Of a stretch of DNA of 33,019 nt, positions 24,868 through 32,317 are shown in pieces. Origin of the DNA: RGIG464 sp045599585 (GTDB taxonomy: Bacteria > Myxococcota_A > Bradymonadia > UBA4248); contig JAZRWH010000090.1 in assembly GCA_045599585.1 (NCBI GenBank), positions 1 to 33,019 on the forward strand, read 5' to 3'. The position numbers and the translations under genes were made by a program. Under the pieces are notes generated by a model that was not told the DNA's origin, made no database searches, and saw nothing but the letters and a program-made list of their open reading frames with translations. How positions within the stretch are numbered: position 1 is the first letter of the stretch; every line of letters starts with the position of its first letter.

Positions 24868-25524
24868 CTAGTACAAACGGATCAAAAGCTCAAACTGAAT
24901 ACTCTGATTGGCGGGAAGCGGAAGATCGATGGCAATCTGCCCTGTTTTAAGACGCGTGTTAACAGCAGCAGTCAACCGTCGGAAAGTGGTAACCGGTTGG
25001 ATATCTTCACCATTATTGACGACATCTATACGATTGAGTTCAGCGAGTATAAAGAAGCCAATGGGAAACGGTTGAAAAGGCTTAATAGGGTGAAGGATGA
25101 TTGAGGAAACGCCCTGATTGGTTTTAATTTCGTAACAATCTTCGTTATAGCTTGTACGTTTAATTTTGATTTGAGCGCCGTTAGGCGTGTTCATCACGGA
25201 ACAATACATCCAACCGTAGCCAGCCGAAAGTCCCGGGAAAGGCACACCATTTACACATTTTGTATTGATATTACGAAACGGATAGTTTGCCCCAATGACG
25301 CTATTTTCCGAAAGGGCTTCGAGATTCGTATAGGTTGATTCTGCAAATAAGCATCGAAAAGGCGCTTCGCTTGTTCCCAACTGGCGTGGGAACATATCAA
25401 TATCGTCTGGCACCAAATCAGCACCAATCATGATTACTTCGTCGGGATGCGTCGATGAAATGTGTGCTGTCTTAAGGTCTTCAGCTTCGAATTGAGTACA
25501 TTTGTTTGAATCGTTTTCGGACAT
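24868..25524 (-). CDS. Protein of unknown function
   Basis: A protein of 218 residues starting MSENDSNKCTQFEAEDLKTA. It has no signal peptide, transmembrane helix or recognised catalytic motif. The C-terminal half is rich in beta-strand patterns (QIKIKRTSYNEDCYEIKTN, SSIILHPIKPFQPFPIGFFI) and seems globular. The start at 25524 has AGGA about 9 bases upstream. An open frame continues to 25644, but that extension reads through the REP-like element and must be non-coding. It converges with the Ppx/GppA-type gene and stands alone. I do not recognise a family. Confidence 0.75.
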   Translation of the reverse strand: MSENDSNKCTQFEAEDLKTAHISSTHPDEVIMIGADLVPDDIDMFPRQLGTSEAPFRCLFAESTYTNLEALSENSVIGANYPFRNINTKCVNGVPFPGLSAGYGWMYCSVMNTPNGAQIKIKRTSYNEDCYEIKTNQGVSSIILHPIKPFQPFPIGFFILAELNRIDVVNNGEDIQPVTTFRRLTAAVNTRLKTGQIAIDLPLPANQSIQFELLIRLY

Positions 25525-25564
25525 GATTATTCTTCCTAAAGGTAAAAATACGCTTGAAAGAGCT

Positions 25565-25642
25565 AAGGGTAGCGGTGACAGCTGAAGGGGTAGCGGCGTA
25601 TTGGCGATAGCCAATAGCCGCTCAGGGGAAGGCCTTCCCCCC
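25565..25642 (+). repeat. REP-like element, copy 5, with a partial copy before it
   Basis: The full unit is 25584-25642: GAAGGGGTAGCGGCGTATT, tip GGCGATAGCC, AATAGCCGCTCAGGGG, then AAGGCCTTCCCC. The tip pairs TTGGC with GCCAA. The last hairpin is GGGGAAGGCCTTCCCC, different in sequence from the GGGGGA-GAC-TTCCCCC of other copies but equally palindromic. Just before it, at 25565-25577, AAGGGTAGCGGT repeats the first bases of the unit, a truncated tandem copy. Confidence 0.85.
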
Positions 25643-25804
25643 AAAAAACAAATCTATATCTATTATATACCTATGGAATTGGTTTTGAAGTCTTTGGTTT
25701 AGGAGGATCGGTTAGAACGTTGAAAATTATTGGTCATGCGCGTAAATTGGGCGGCCTTTTGCTAAAAGCACTGGCATAAAACACTGATGAAATTGGAGAC
25801 AAGC
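25643..25804. other. Leader region of the ABC-F gene
   Basis: No gene is supported. Short frames occur (a nine-codon ATG frame at about 25672, and a 19-codon TTG frame ending in TAA near 25780 behind a GGAGG). None has proper ribosome-site spacing. Translation attenuation by leader peptides is known for some ABC-F genes, so the GGAGG-containing stretch 25700-25720 may be examined, but I see no paired stem structures that would support it. Confidence 0.35.
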
Positions 25805-27754
25805 ATGCTGCCATTAATGAGTTTGCAGAAAATATCAAAGGCGTTTGGCGCTCAGACGCTTTTTGAAGAGCTTTCGCTATTGATAACCGAACACGAAAAA
25901 ATCGGCCTGATCGGCCACAACGGAAGCGGCAAATCGACGTTATTAAAGATCATTGCCGGTCTTGAGCACTACGACGACGGCAGCATTGACACACATCGCA
26001 AGCTTCAAGTCTCGTACTTGCCGCAAAACCCTGTGTTTGCGCCGACGGATACGCCGCAGAGTGTTGTGGAACAAGCGTTGAAAGTTCAGAAAGACCGCAT
26101 TGCGCGTTACGAAGCGTTGTGCGTCCAGATTTCATCAGCAGAAGGCTCCGAACTTGAACGCATTACGCACGAACAGGATGCGCTTCAGGCAGAGATCGAA
26201 ACCCATGGCGGTTGGGAACTTCAACACAGCATCGTCGGCATGCTTCAAAAGCTTGAACTTTCGCAGGACGTTTTGAACAAACCCGTCAACCAGCTTTCGG
26301 GCGGTCAACAGCGTCGCGTAGCGCTTGCACGCGTTTTATTGGAGCAACCTGATCTTCTGCTTTTGGACGAACCGACCAACCACCTCGACACGACGACGAT
26401 CGAATGGCTCGAAGGTCTACTCAAGGAATACCGCTCAGCAGTAGTTCTCGTTACGCACGACCGTGCCTTTTTGGATGCCATTGCAACGCGCATTGTCGAA
26501 TTGCATCGCAATGAATTGCTGTCGTTTCCTGGAAACTACGTCAACTTTGTTGAGCAAAAGGCTGCGCTCATTGAATTACGACGAAAAGAGCAAGAAAAGT
26601 ACGCCAATCTTCTCGTTACGGAGCTTGATTGGCTTAGACGCGCCCCTTGTGCCCGCGGAACAAAACAGAAAGCGCGCATTGAACGTGTTGCCGAGATCCA
26701 AGAAAAAGCCAAAGTCGTTCACGAAAATACGCTGACGATGCAGTTTTCAACAGATCAAAAACTTGGCAACATCATTATTCAGGCTGATGGCATCGCCAAG
26801 AATTACGATCACTGTATCTTTAAAAATGTAGAGCTTTCACTTCGCAAAGATGATCGCTTGGCCGTTATTGGCTCTAATGGCTGCGGCAAAACGACGCTGT
26901 TAAACATTTTGACAAAAAAAATCGAACCTGATGCTGGCCGCGTCGTCATTGGCAAGAATACGGATATCGCCTTTTTGTCTCAACAACGTCTTGAGCTTGA
27001 CCCAACGAAAACGATATACGAATCGATGGGCGACGGCGATTTTGTGTACGTCAATCGTCAAGCAGTTCACAAACGCGGCTTCTTATCGCGTTTTTTGTTC
27101 GACGTCCCCGAACAAGACAAGTTGGTTGGTTCGCTTTCGGGCGGTGAAAAATGTCGCTTGTTGTTCGCACAAATGATGTGTTCGAACGCCAACTTACTCG
27201 TTCTCGACGAACCTACCAACGACTTGGATATTGACTCACTTCAGACGCTTGAAAACGCCTTGATGGAGTACAACGGTGCCGTCCTTTTCGTCACGCACGA
27301 TCGTTTTCTCATCAATAAAATTGCGACTGCCGTACTCGCTTTTGTTCCCGAGCAAACGACATTCATTCGCTACGCAGGCGATTATGATTTTTATTGTACC
27401 TGCCGAAAACGCGAGCTAGCGCAACTCGAGGCAGAAGCCCAGGCTGCAGCACTCGCGGCAGCCAAAAAAGCTAAAAAAGTTGAAGAGCCCAAACCCGATA
27501 AAAATGCCGGTAAGCCTCGCAAACTCACGTTTAAAGAACAAAAAGAGCTTGAATCGATTGAAGATGTGATCATGGAAGCTGAAGGCGAAAAAGAAGAAAT
27601 CGAAGCAGCAATTGCAGATCCAGAGTCTTACAAGATTCCCGGCAAGGCCAAAGAACTTTCGGACAAGTTAGACGCAACCAATGTACGCATCAATGCACTT
27701 TACGAGCGTTGGGAATACCTTCAAAGCGTACGAGACGGGCGCGTCTTAAATTAA
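25805..27754 (+). CDS. ABC-F ATPase, Uup-like
   Basis: A protein of 649 residues with two ABC domains in one chain and no membrane part, as in ABC-F. First domain: Walker A GHNGSGKST at 37-45, signature LSGGQQRRVALA, Walker B LLLLDEPTNHLD. Linker: about 230-310 with the charged LDWLRRAPCARGTKQKARIE. Second domain: GSNGCGKTT at 356-364, LSGGEKCRL, LLVLDEPTNDLD. Residues about 520-649 are an Ala/Lys/Glu-rich coiled coil as in Uup. Members act at the ribosome or on nucleic acid structures. The start at 25805 has GGAG 6 bases upstream; a frame from 25787 is possible. It stands alone, ahead of a REP-like element. Uup-type is more likely than an antibiotic-resistance type, but that is not proved. 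Confidence 0.93.
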   Translation: MLPLMSLQKISKAFGAQTLFEELSLLITEHEKIGLIGHNGSGKSTLLKIIAGLEHYDDGSIDTHRKLQVSYLPQNPVFAPTDTPQSVVEQALKVQKDRIARYEALCVQISSAEGSELERITHEQDALQAEIETHGGWELQHSIVGMLQKLELSQDVLNKPVNQLSGGQQRRVALARVLLEQPDLLLLDEPTNHLDTTTIEWLEGLLKEYRSAVVLVTHDRAFLDAIATRIVELHRNELLSFPGNYVNFVEQKAALIELRRKEQEKYANLLVTELDWLRRAPCARGTKQKARIERVAEIQEKAKVVHENTLTMQFSTDQKLGNIIIQADGIAKNYDHCIFKNVELSLRKDDRLAVIGSNGCGKTTLLNILTKKIEPDAGRVVIGKNTDIAFLSQQRLELDPTKTIYESMGDGDFVYVNRQAVHKRGFLSRFLFDVPEQDKLVGSLSGGEKCRLLFAQMMCSNANLLVLDEPTNDLDIDSLQTLENALMEYNGAVLFVTHDRFLINKIATAVLAFVPEQTTFIRYAGDYDFYCTCRKRELAQLEAEAQAAALAAAKKAKKVEEPKPDKNAGKPRKLTFKEQKELESIEDVIMEAEGEKEEIEAAIADPESYKIPGKAKELSDKLDATNVRINALYERWEYLQSVRDGRVLN

Positions 27755-27894
27755 GGTGATAACTTATTCTTATGTAGCTCTGACCCAACATGTGTCTTTG
27801 CAAGCCCCTGTTCTGCTAATATCGCAAAAGCGCCTACGGCCAAAATAGTCCGTTTAGATAAGTCCTTAAAAGCAACGTTGTGTGGGAATCGCAC
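27755..27894. other. Intergenic DNA with no visible feature
   Basis: Between the ABC-F stop and the REP-like element I see no gene and no clear terminator. A single run of GC-rich words (GCGCCTACGGCC) near 27830 has no paired partner of note. Confidence 0.4.
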
Positions 27895-28003
27895 GAGGGG
27901 GTAGCGGCGTATTTCGAAGGAAAGGCGCTGCAAACATAAGGCTGCCGACAAGCAATTCAAGGCGCCTTTACGAGAAATAGCCGCTCAGGGGGAGACATCC
28001 CCC
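27895..28003 (+). repeat. REP-like element, copy 6, long-tip form
   Basis: GAGGGGGTAGCGGCGTATTT opens the unit, and AAATAGCCGCTCAGGGGGAG with ACATCCCCC closes it. Inside, AAAGGCGC near 27921 pairs with GCGCCTTT near 27962, and ATTTC with GAAAT, so the hairpin extends over a long tip of about 60 bases. The final hairpin is GGGGGA, GACA, TCCCCC. Confidence 0.85.
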
Positions 28004-28093
28004 TCAAAATTATAAATTCAACGCATAAATAGCCTATATTCTAGTTACAGGCCCAAGCAGTCTGTATTCATGACACACTGGAAGACATGCACT
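28004..28093. other. Upstream region of ribosomal protein S1
   Basis: AT-rich DNA after the REP-like element, probably holding the S1 promoter. A TATATT at about 28035 is a possible -10 box but no -35 is convincing. No gene is seen. Confidence 0.4.
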
Positions 28094-28128
28094 GCCGAAC
28101 GGCAATTCTTCCTTTTCTTTTGTTCGGC
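28094..28128 (+). promoter_or_regulatory. Leader hairpin with pyrimidine-rich loop before S1
   Basis: GCCGAAC (28094-28100) pairs with GTTCGGC (28122-28128), enclosing a loop that is almost pure pyrimidine after ATT (TCTTCCTTTTCTTTT). The stem ends 2 bases before the AAAGGA ribosome site of S1. S1 binds U-rich single-stranded RNA and represses its own message in E. coli, so this may be an autoregulatory site. That is inference from placement. Confidence 0.4.
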
Positions 28129-28143
28129 CTAAAGGAATCAAAA

Positions 28144-29769
28144 ATGTCTGAAGAACTCGATGTGATGGTTGTTAGCAATGAAGGCCTCGGAGAGATCGTC
28201 AATGCAGTCGTCGAAACGATCGCCAAAGATCGCATTATCTTAAAACTCAACGACAAACGCGGATATCTTAAGTGCGACGAGCTTGGCACGCTTCCTGAGC
28301 TCGGAACCTCATTGGAAGTTTTTGTCGAAGGCGAAGCCGTCAACGGCATGCTCGTGTGCTCGCACCTCAAAGTCGGTCTCGTTAAGACGCAGCGAGCACT
28401 TAAGGAAGCTTTTGATGCTCAGACGAAGCTTGAAATTCCTGTTGTTGCCGTCGAAGAAAACGGTTTAATTTGTGATGTCATGGGCATTTATGGTTTTATG
28501 CCCAGAAGACAGATCGAAGTTTCGAATGTCGTTGGTGCACTCGAAGATTACATTGGCAAAACGCTTGTCGCCCAGATTATCAAGCTGTCGAGCGACGGCA
28601 CCGTCATTGTGAGCCACCGCACGGCCATCGAACAAGACGTACTTGATGCACGTGAAAAAGTCACAGCATCCCTCGCTGTTGGCAATGTATACGAAGCTGT
28701 CGTATCGCAAATTGTTGCATACGGCGTTTTTGCGGATCTCGGCGCAGGCGTAAAGGGACTCGTTCATCGTACGAACTTGAGCTGGAGCAACACAGAACCC
28801 TCTGAGATCATCGCAGTCGGCGACAAACTGCGTGTCAAAATCATTGAGCTCGAAGACGGCCGCATCAGCCTTGACCATAAATCGCTCGTTGAAGACGAAT
28901 GGGCAAAGGCCATGGAACAGTTTAAAATCGGCGATACAGCCGAAGGTCACGTCACCTCGATTACCAATTTCGGGGCTTTCGTATCCATCGCCAAAGGCGT
29001 TGAAGGACTCGTACACAACTCAGAGCTGTCGTGGGATGCTGCCATCAAGGGGGCACACCAAGCGGTCAAACTGGGTGATATCGTCAAAGTCAAAGTCATT
29101 GGTATTGATCAAGACCGCAGACGTCTCAGTCTGAGTATGAAACGCATCGACGCGAATCCCTGGCAACGTGCTGTCGAAACCTATAAACCTGGTACACGCG
29201 TCACCCTGCCCATTTGCAGCATTGTCGATTTTGGTCTTTTCGTCGATATGGGAGACGGCCTCAACGGTCTCATTCATCAAAACGACATTTCGTATCAAAG
29301 TGGCGCTGACTTCAAATCGAAATATAAAATTGGAGACAACATTGAGTGCGTTGCTTTGAGCATTGATGTCGAGCAGTGCCGTGCGGCATTCGGCATCAAA
29401 CAACTGAACGTCGACCCTTGGGCCGCCTTTGCCGATAGTCACCCCGTAGGCAAACCTTTTGAAGTCGAAATCAAACGCATCGCTAAATTCGGAGCCTTTG
29501 CCGAAGTTCAGCCTGGCGTCGAAGGTCTCATTCACATTTCAGAACTTGCCCCTCGACGTGTCTCGCAAGTTACAGACGTCGTACAGATCGGTGATCGCGT
29601 CAAAGCAACCGTCGTCAGCATGGACGCCTCCAAACGACGTCTTGGTTTGTCGCTCACGGCTCAACCGTTTACGCCCGAATCCGAAGCCCCCGTCCAAGCC
29701 TCCGAAACGCTCAACGAATCCTCGAATGCTACGTTGGCAGACATCCTCCCTTCGTCACTGCACAAGTAA
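28144..29769 (+). CDS. rpsA: 30S ribosomal protein S1
   Basis: A protein of 541 residues with six S1/OB repeats, as in the E. coli protein of 557. Approximate repeats: 15-78 and 95-160 (degenerate, the ribosome-binding pair), 178-250, 262-335, 348-420 and 435-507 (the RNA-binding set, each with G-F/L-F/A-V then GLVH or GLIH). It anchors mRNA to the small subunit. The start at 28144 has AAAGGA about 7 bases upstream; a frame from 28087 crosses the leader hairpin and is rejected. It heads a three-gene row with gaps of 15 and 6 bases. It might be a second S1-like protein if the genome has another; the six-repeat form argues for the main one. Confidence 0.9.
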   Translation: MSEELDVMVVSNEGLGEIVNAVVETIAKDRIILKLNDKRGYLKCDELGTLPELGTSLEVFVEGEAVNGMLVCSHLKVGLVKTQRALKEAFDAQTKLEIPVVAVEENGLICDVMGIYGFMPRRQIEVSNVVGALEDYIGKTLVAQIIKLSSDGTVIVSHRTAIEQDVLDAREKVTASLAVGNVYEAVVSQIVAYGVFADLGAGVKGLVHRTNLSWSNTEPSEIIAVGDKLRVKIIELEDGRISLDHKSLVEDEWAKAMEQFKIGDTAEGHVTSITNFGAFVSIAKGVEGLVHNSELSWDAAIKGAHQAVKLGDIVKVKVIGIDQDRRRLSLSMKRIDANPWQRAVETYKPGTRVTLPICSIVDFGLFVDMGDGLNGLIHQNDISYQSGADFKSKYKIGDNIECVALSIDVEQCRAAFGIKQLNVDPWAAFADSHPVGKPFEVEIKRIAKFGAFAEVQPGVEGLIHISELAPRRVSQVTDVVQIGDRVKATVVSMDASKRRLGLSLTAQPFTPESEAPVQASETLNESSNATLADILPSSLHK

Positions 29770-29784
29770 CGCGGAGAAACGGCC

Positions 29785-30279
29785 ATGGATATCGATACGC
29801 TCACGCTTTTTGATTACTCTTGTCTCGACTCAGCGGCACTGATGGCTAAAAGTGCGCTCAGCAAACGCCGCAATCTTCCCATTGGATGCGTCATTGCGCT
29901 TGATGAACATATTATCGGACAGGGAGAAAATGCCGTGATTAACCCTGTGTATGATCCAGGACGACATGCTGAGATTGAGGCAATTCGCTCTGTCCCCAAA
30001 GCGCTATGGGAACGAGCTCATGAAATGACACTTTATACGACGCTGGAACCCTGCATCATGTGTCTTTCGACGATCATTCTGCACGGCATTGGGCGCATCG
30101 TCTATGGTGCTCATGACAAACGCGGCGGAGGAACATGCATCCTTGAACATCTCCCTTCTTACTACGACAAAGGCGGCGTGCCGACCCTCGTTGGCCCCGT
30201 TGATCCCGAACGTTTTGACAAGCTCTACGAACTCTCTAATCGAATGTTTGCCAACCTTCCCTGTGCGGTAAAGGAGTAA
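29785..30279 (+). CDS. Nucleoside/tRNA-adenosine deaminase family
   Basis: A protein of 164 residues with the zinc-deaminase signature: HAEIEAIR (H61, proton shuttle E63) and EPCIMC (C90, C93). These residues bind one zinc and deaminate a base. The layout, length and NLPIGCVI strand fit TadA, which edits the wobble adenosine of a tRNA to inosine. The DPGRHAEIEAIR segment also resembles guanine or cytosine deaminases, so the substrate is uncertain. It starts 15 bases after S1 and ends 6 bases before the next gene, so it is part of that operon. A GCGGAG sequence is about 7 bases upstream of the ATG. Confidence 0.85.
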   Translation: MDIDTLTLFDYSCLDSAALMAKSALSKRRNLPIGCVIALDEHIIGQGENAVINPVYDPGRHAEIEAIRSVPKALWERAHEMTLYTTLEPCIMCLSTIILHGIGRIVYGAHDKRGGGTCILEHLPSYYDKGGVPTLVGPVDPERFDKLYELSNRMFANLPCAVKE

Positions 30280-30285
30280 TCTACG

Positions 30286-31461
30286 ATGCTCAACGAAAAC
30301 AAACTGTTGTACCTCAATCGACTTCAGCTCCACGAAGAGCTCAAACGCTGCCTTAATTGCAGTACACAGCCTTGCATGAACGCCTGTCCCGTTAACTGCA
30401 ATCCACGTGAATTTATCCGATTTGCTTTAGATGAACAATGGCTTGACGCAGTGTCAACGATTACACGCACCAACCCCATGGGGCAAACGTGCGGCCTCAT
30501 TTGTCCTGACAAATTTTGCATGAAAGCCTGTACACGAAGCAACATCGACTACCCAATCAACATTCCACGCATTCAAGCTACGATTTTGCACAACTATCGC
30601 AAGCCACGCGACAAGTCCCGCGAAATCGAATGCAATGGCCACAACATAGCGATTGTCGGCGCCGGCCCAGCTGGTATTGCTGCAACGGAAACCCTTGTAA
30701 AACGCGGTTTTCATGTCACGCTCTTTGAGGCGCGGGAGGAGATCGGCGGTGCGCTATGCATGATTCCCCCAGAGCGTCTGCCTCACAAAGTCATTGAGTT
30801 CGACTGGGAACAAATTTTCGACCCTCAACTCGTATCGCTCCATCTCAATAAGACCATCGAAAATCCCGCCGAACTACTCACAAACTTCGACGCCGTCATT
30901 GTTGCGACTGGCGAGCCCAATGGCATTCCGCTCAACATTCCGGGGGAAGTTTTGACAATCCCCTACACCGATTATCTTTATCACCCCGAAAACTACCCGT
31001 GCACAGGCAATGTCGCAGTCATTGGCGGTGGAAACGTCGCAACAGACTGTGCCCTCACGGCAACCCGAGCGGGTGCTTCCTCGGTTGAGCTTTTTGTCCG
31101 TCGACGCCTTTCTGACATGCGTATTTCACAAAAAGAATACCTTGAACTTATCCAGAATAAGATCAGCATCAATCCCATGATGAGCCCAGAAGCTGTTCAG
31201 TCTTGTGGCGCTAAACTTTCCCTAACCGTGCGCCGAAATTACTTTAAAGACTCCAAATGGATGCCGCTGCCCAATTCGACGATCACGCTTCCCTATTTTG
31301 ATCTCATTATCCGCGCAATCGGTAGCCGCGCCGATACCAAACTCGACGGCAACCCAAATCTCATTTATGCAGGCGATTGCAAGACGGGCGGCTCAACCAT
31401 CGTCGAAGCCATTTCTTCTGGCCAGCATGCCGCTAAAGCAATCATCGATATTTTCACTTAG
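30286..31461 (+). CDS. FAD/NAD(P) oxidoreductase, PreT/GltD-like
   Basis: A protein of 391 residues. The N-terminal part (1-110) is Cys-rich, as in the [4Fe-4S] domain of PreT and GltD: CLNC (22-25), C30, C34 in NACPV, and C69, C73, C78 and C82. A first Rossmann fold with GAGPAG at 125-130 binds FAD, and a second with VIGGGNVATDC at 245-255 binds NAD(P)H. A final GD segment (YAGDCKTGGSTIVEA) contacts the flavin. It would pass electrons from NAD(P)H to a partner; in PreT this is PreA, in GltD it is GltB, and neither is present here. A single-chain ferredoxin reductase role is also possible. It is third in the S1 operon. Confidence 0.88.
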   Translation: MLNENKLLYLNRLQLHEELKRCLNCSTQPCMNACPVNCNPREFIRFALDEQWLDAVSTITRTNPMGQTCGLICPDKFCMKACTRSNIDYPINIPRIQATILHNYRKPRDKSREIECNGHNIAIVGAGPAGIAATETLVKRGFHVTLFEAREEIGGALCMIPPERLPHKVIEFDWEQIFDPQLVSLHLNKTIENPAELLTNFDAVIVATGEPNGIPLNIPGEVLTIPYTDYLYHPENYPCTGNVAVIGGGNVATDCALTATRAGASSVELFVRRRLSDMRISQKEYLELIQNKISINPMMSPEAVQSCGAKLSLTVRRNYFKDSKWMPLPNSTITLPYFDLIIRAIGSRADTKLDGNPNLIYAGDCKTGGSTIVEAISSGQHAAKAIIDIFT

Positions 31462-31467
31462 AGCTTC

Positions 31468-31493
31468 GCCTATTGCCCGTCGGGCAATACGGC
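31468..31493 (-). repeat. Bulged hairpin with GTAG foot
   Basis: On the minus strand CGTAGCC, a bulged G, TATTGCCCG and its partner CGGGCAATA, then GGC. It has the GTAG foot and bulge of the REP-like elements but no second hairpin. It lies 6 bases past the oxidoreductase stop and just before the terminator. Confidence 0.65.
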
Positions 31494-31499
31494 TACGCT

Positions 31500-31543
31500 G
31501 GCCGATGCTATTTCGCTTCGCGAAATACGCACGGCCTTTTTTT
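31500..31543 (+). terminator. Rho-independent terminator of the S1 operon
   Basis: GGCCG, TGC and TATTTCG pair with CGAAATA, GCA and CGGCC around a CTTCGC tip, and seven T follow. The stem contains the same GC-TATT/AATA-C-GC core with one unpaired base as the REP-like hairpins. It ends the S1/deaminase/oxidoreductase row. Confidence 0.88.
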
Positions 31544-31656
31544 ATATGCGTCGGGACGATGAGTTATGAGCGCAACAAACAAGTTTTTGTGATGAAGCAC
31601 GCTTTAAACATACCTCAAACGTTGTTTAACCATGCCTAGCTAAACGATTTGATAAA

Positions 31657-32208
31657 CTACACTTTCCATACAAAGCGTTGGTAAATCTCACGCGTTTCGA
31701 GATTTTTCCATACAAATTCACCTTGATCCCAAATCATATAACTATGCACAGACCCCTGTTTAGGGATTGAGACAGACCCTGGGTTTAAATAAATACAGCC
31801 CTCGTATTGCTCACACGCAGGCACATGGGTATGTCCATGCAGCAAAATATCACCCGGTTGAATCATCGGTAAATGTTCATGATTAAAATGATGACCGTGC
31901 GTCGCAAATATCATGCGTTTTCCCTCGGTCAGTACCGCATATTCAGCCATGATATCAAACGACAGCACCATTTGATCAACTTCGGTATCGCAGTTTCCGC
32001 GAACACATAAAATCTCTTGCTTAATGTCATTAAGCATCGCAAGCACTTGTTTGGGAGCATAGGCATCGGGCAAATCATTGCGCGGCCCGTGATAAAGGAT
32101 ATCCCCCAACAAAAGCAGTTTATCAGCCTGTTCTGCCCGATAAGCATCAATCAGTTTACTGGCCCAAAGGGCTGAACCGTGAATATCAGAGGCAATCATC
32201 CATTTCAT
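31657..32208 (-). CDS. YfcE-type metallophosphoesterase
   Basis: A protein of 183 residues, nearly identical in length to E. coli YfcE. The calcineurin-type metal motifs are complete: SDIHG (D8, H10), GDILYHGPRN (D36), RGNCD (N72, D74), THGHH (H104) and HGHTH (H124, H126). These bind two metal ions and hydrolyse phosphodiesters or phosphate esters. The physiological substrate of YfcE is not settled. The start at 32208 has AAGGAG 6 bases upstream. It converges with the S1 operon, whose terminator lies between. No partner gene is adjacent. Confidence 0.92.
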   Translation of the reverse strand: MKWMIASDIHGSALWASKLIDAYRAEQADKLLLLGDILYHGPRNDLPDAYAPKQVLAMLNDIKQEILCVRGNCDTEVDQMVLSFDIMAEYAVLTEGKRMIFATHGHHFNHEHLPMIQPGDILLHGHTHVPACEQYEGCIYLNPGSVSIPKQGSVHSYMIWDQGEFVWKNLETREIYQRFVWKV

Positions 32209-32317
32209 AATTTCTCCTTGTATGTTTTTTGTAAAAAGGTGAATTATTTTTATCTAAAATTAAGAGCATAACCCATCGTTCAAGTTATACATCGATCTAT
32301 TATGAAGTTCCTTTGTA

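Noticed and set aside
25525..25644. N-terminal extension of the unknown protein
   Set aside because: It translates the REP-like element; a good ribosome site and Met stand at 25524.
25672..25785. Leader peptide frames before the ABC-F gene
   Set aside because: The frames are very short and none has a correctly spaced ribosome site or a visible attenuator stem.
119..28003. REP-like copies as a CRISPR array or insertion sequence
   Set aside because: Copies are kilobases apart with no spacer pattern, and no transposase frame or target duplications are visible.
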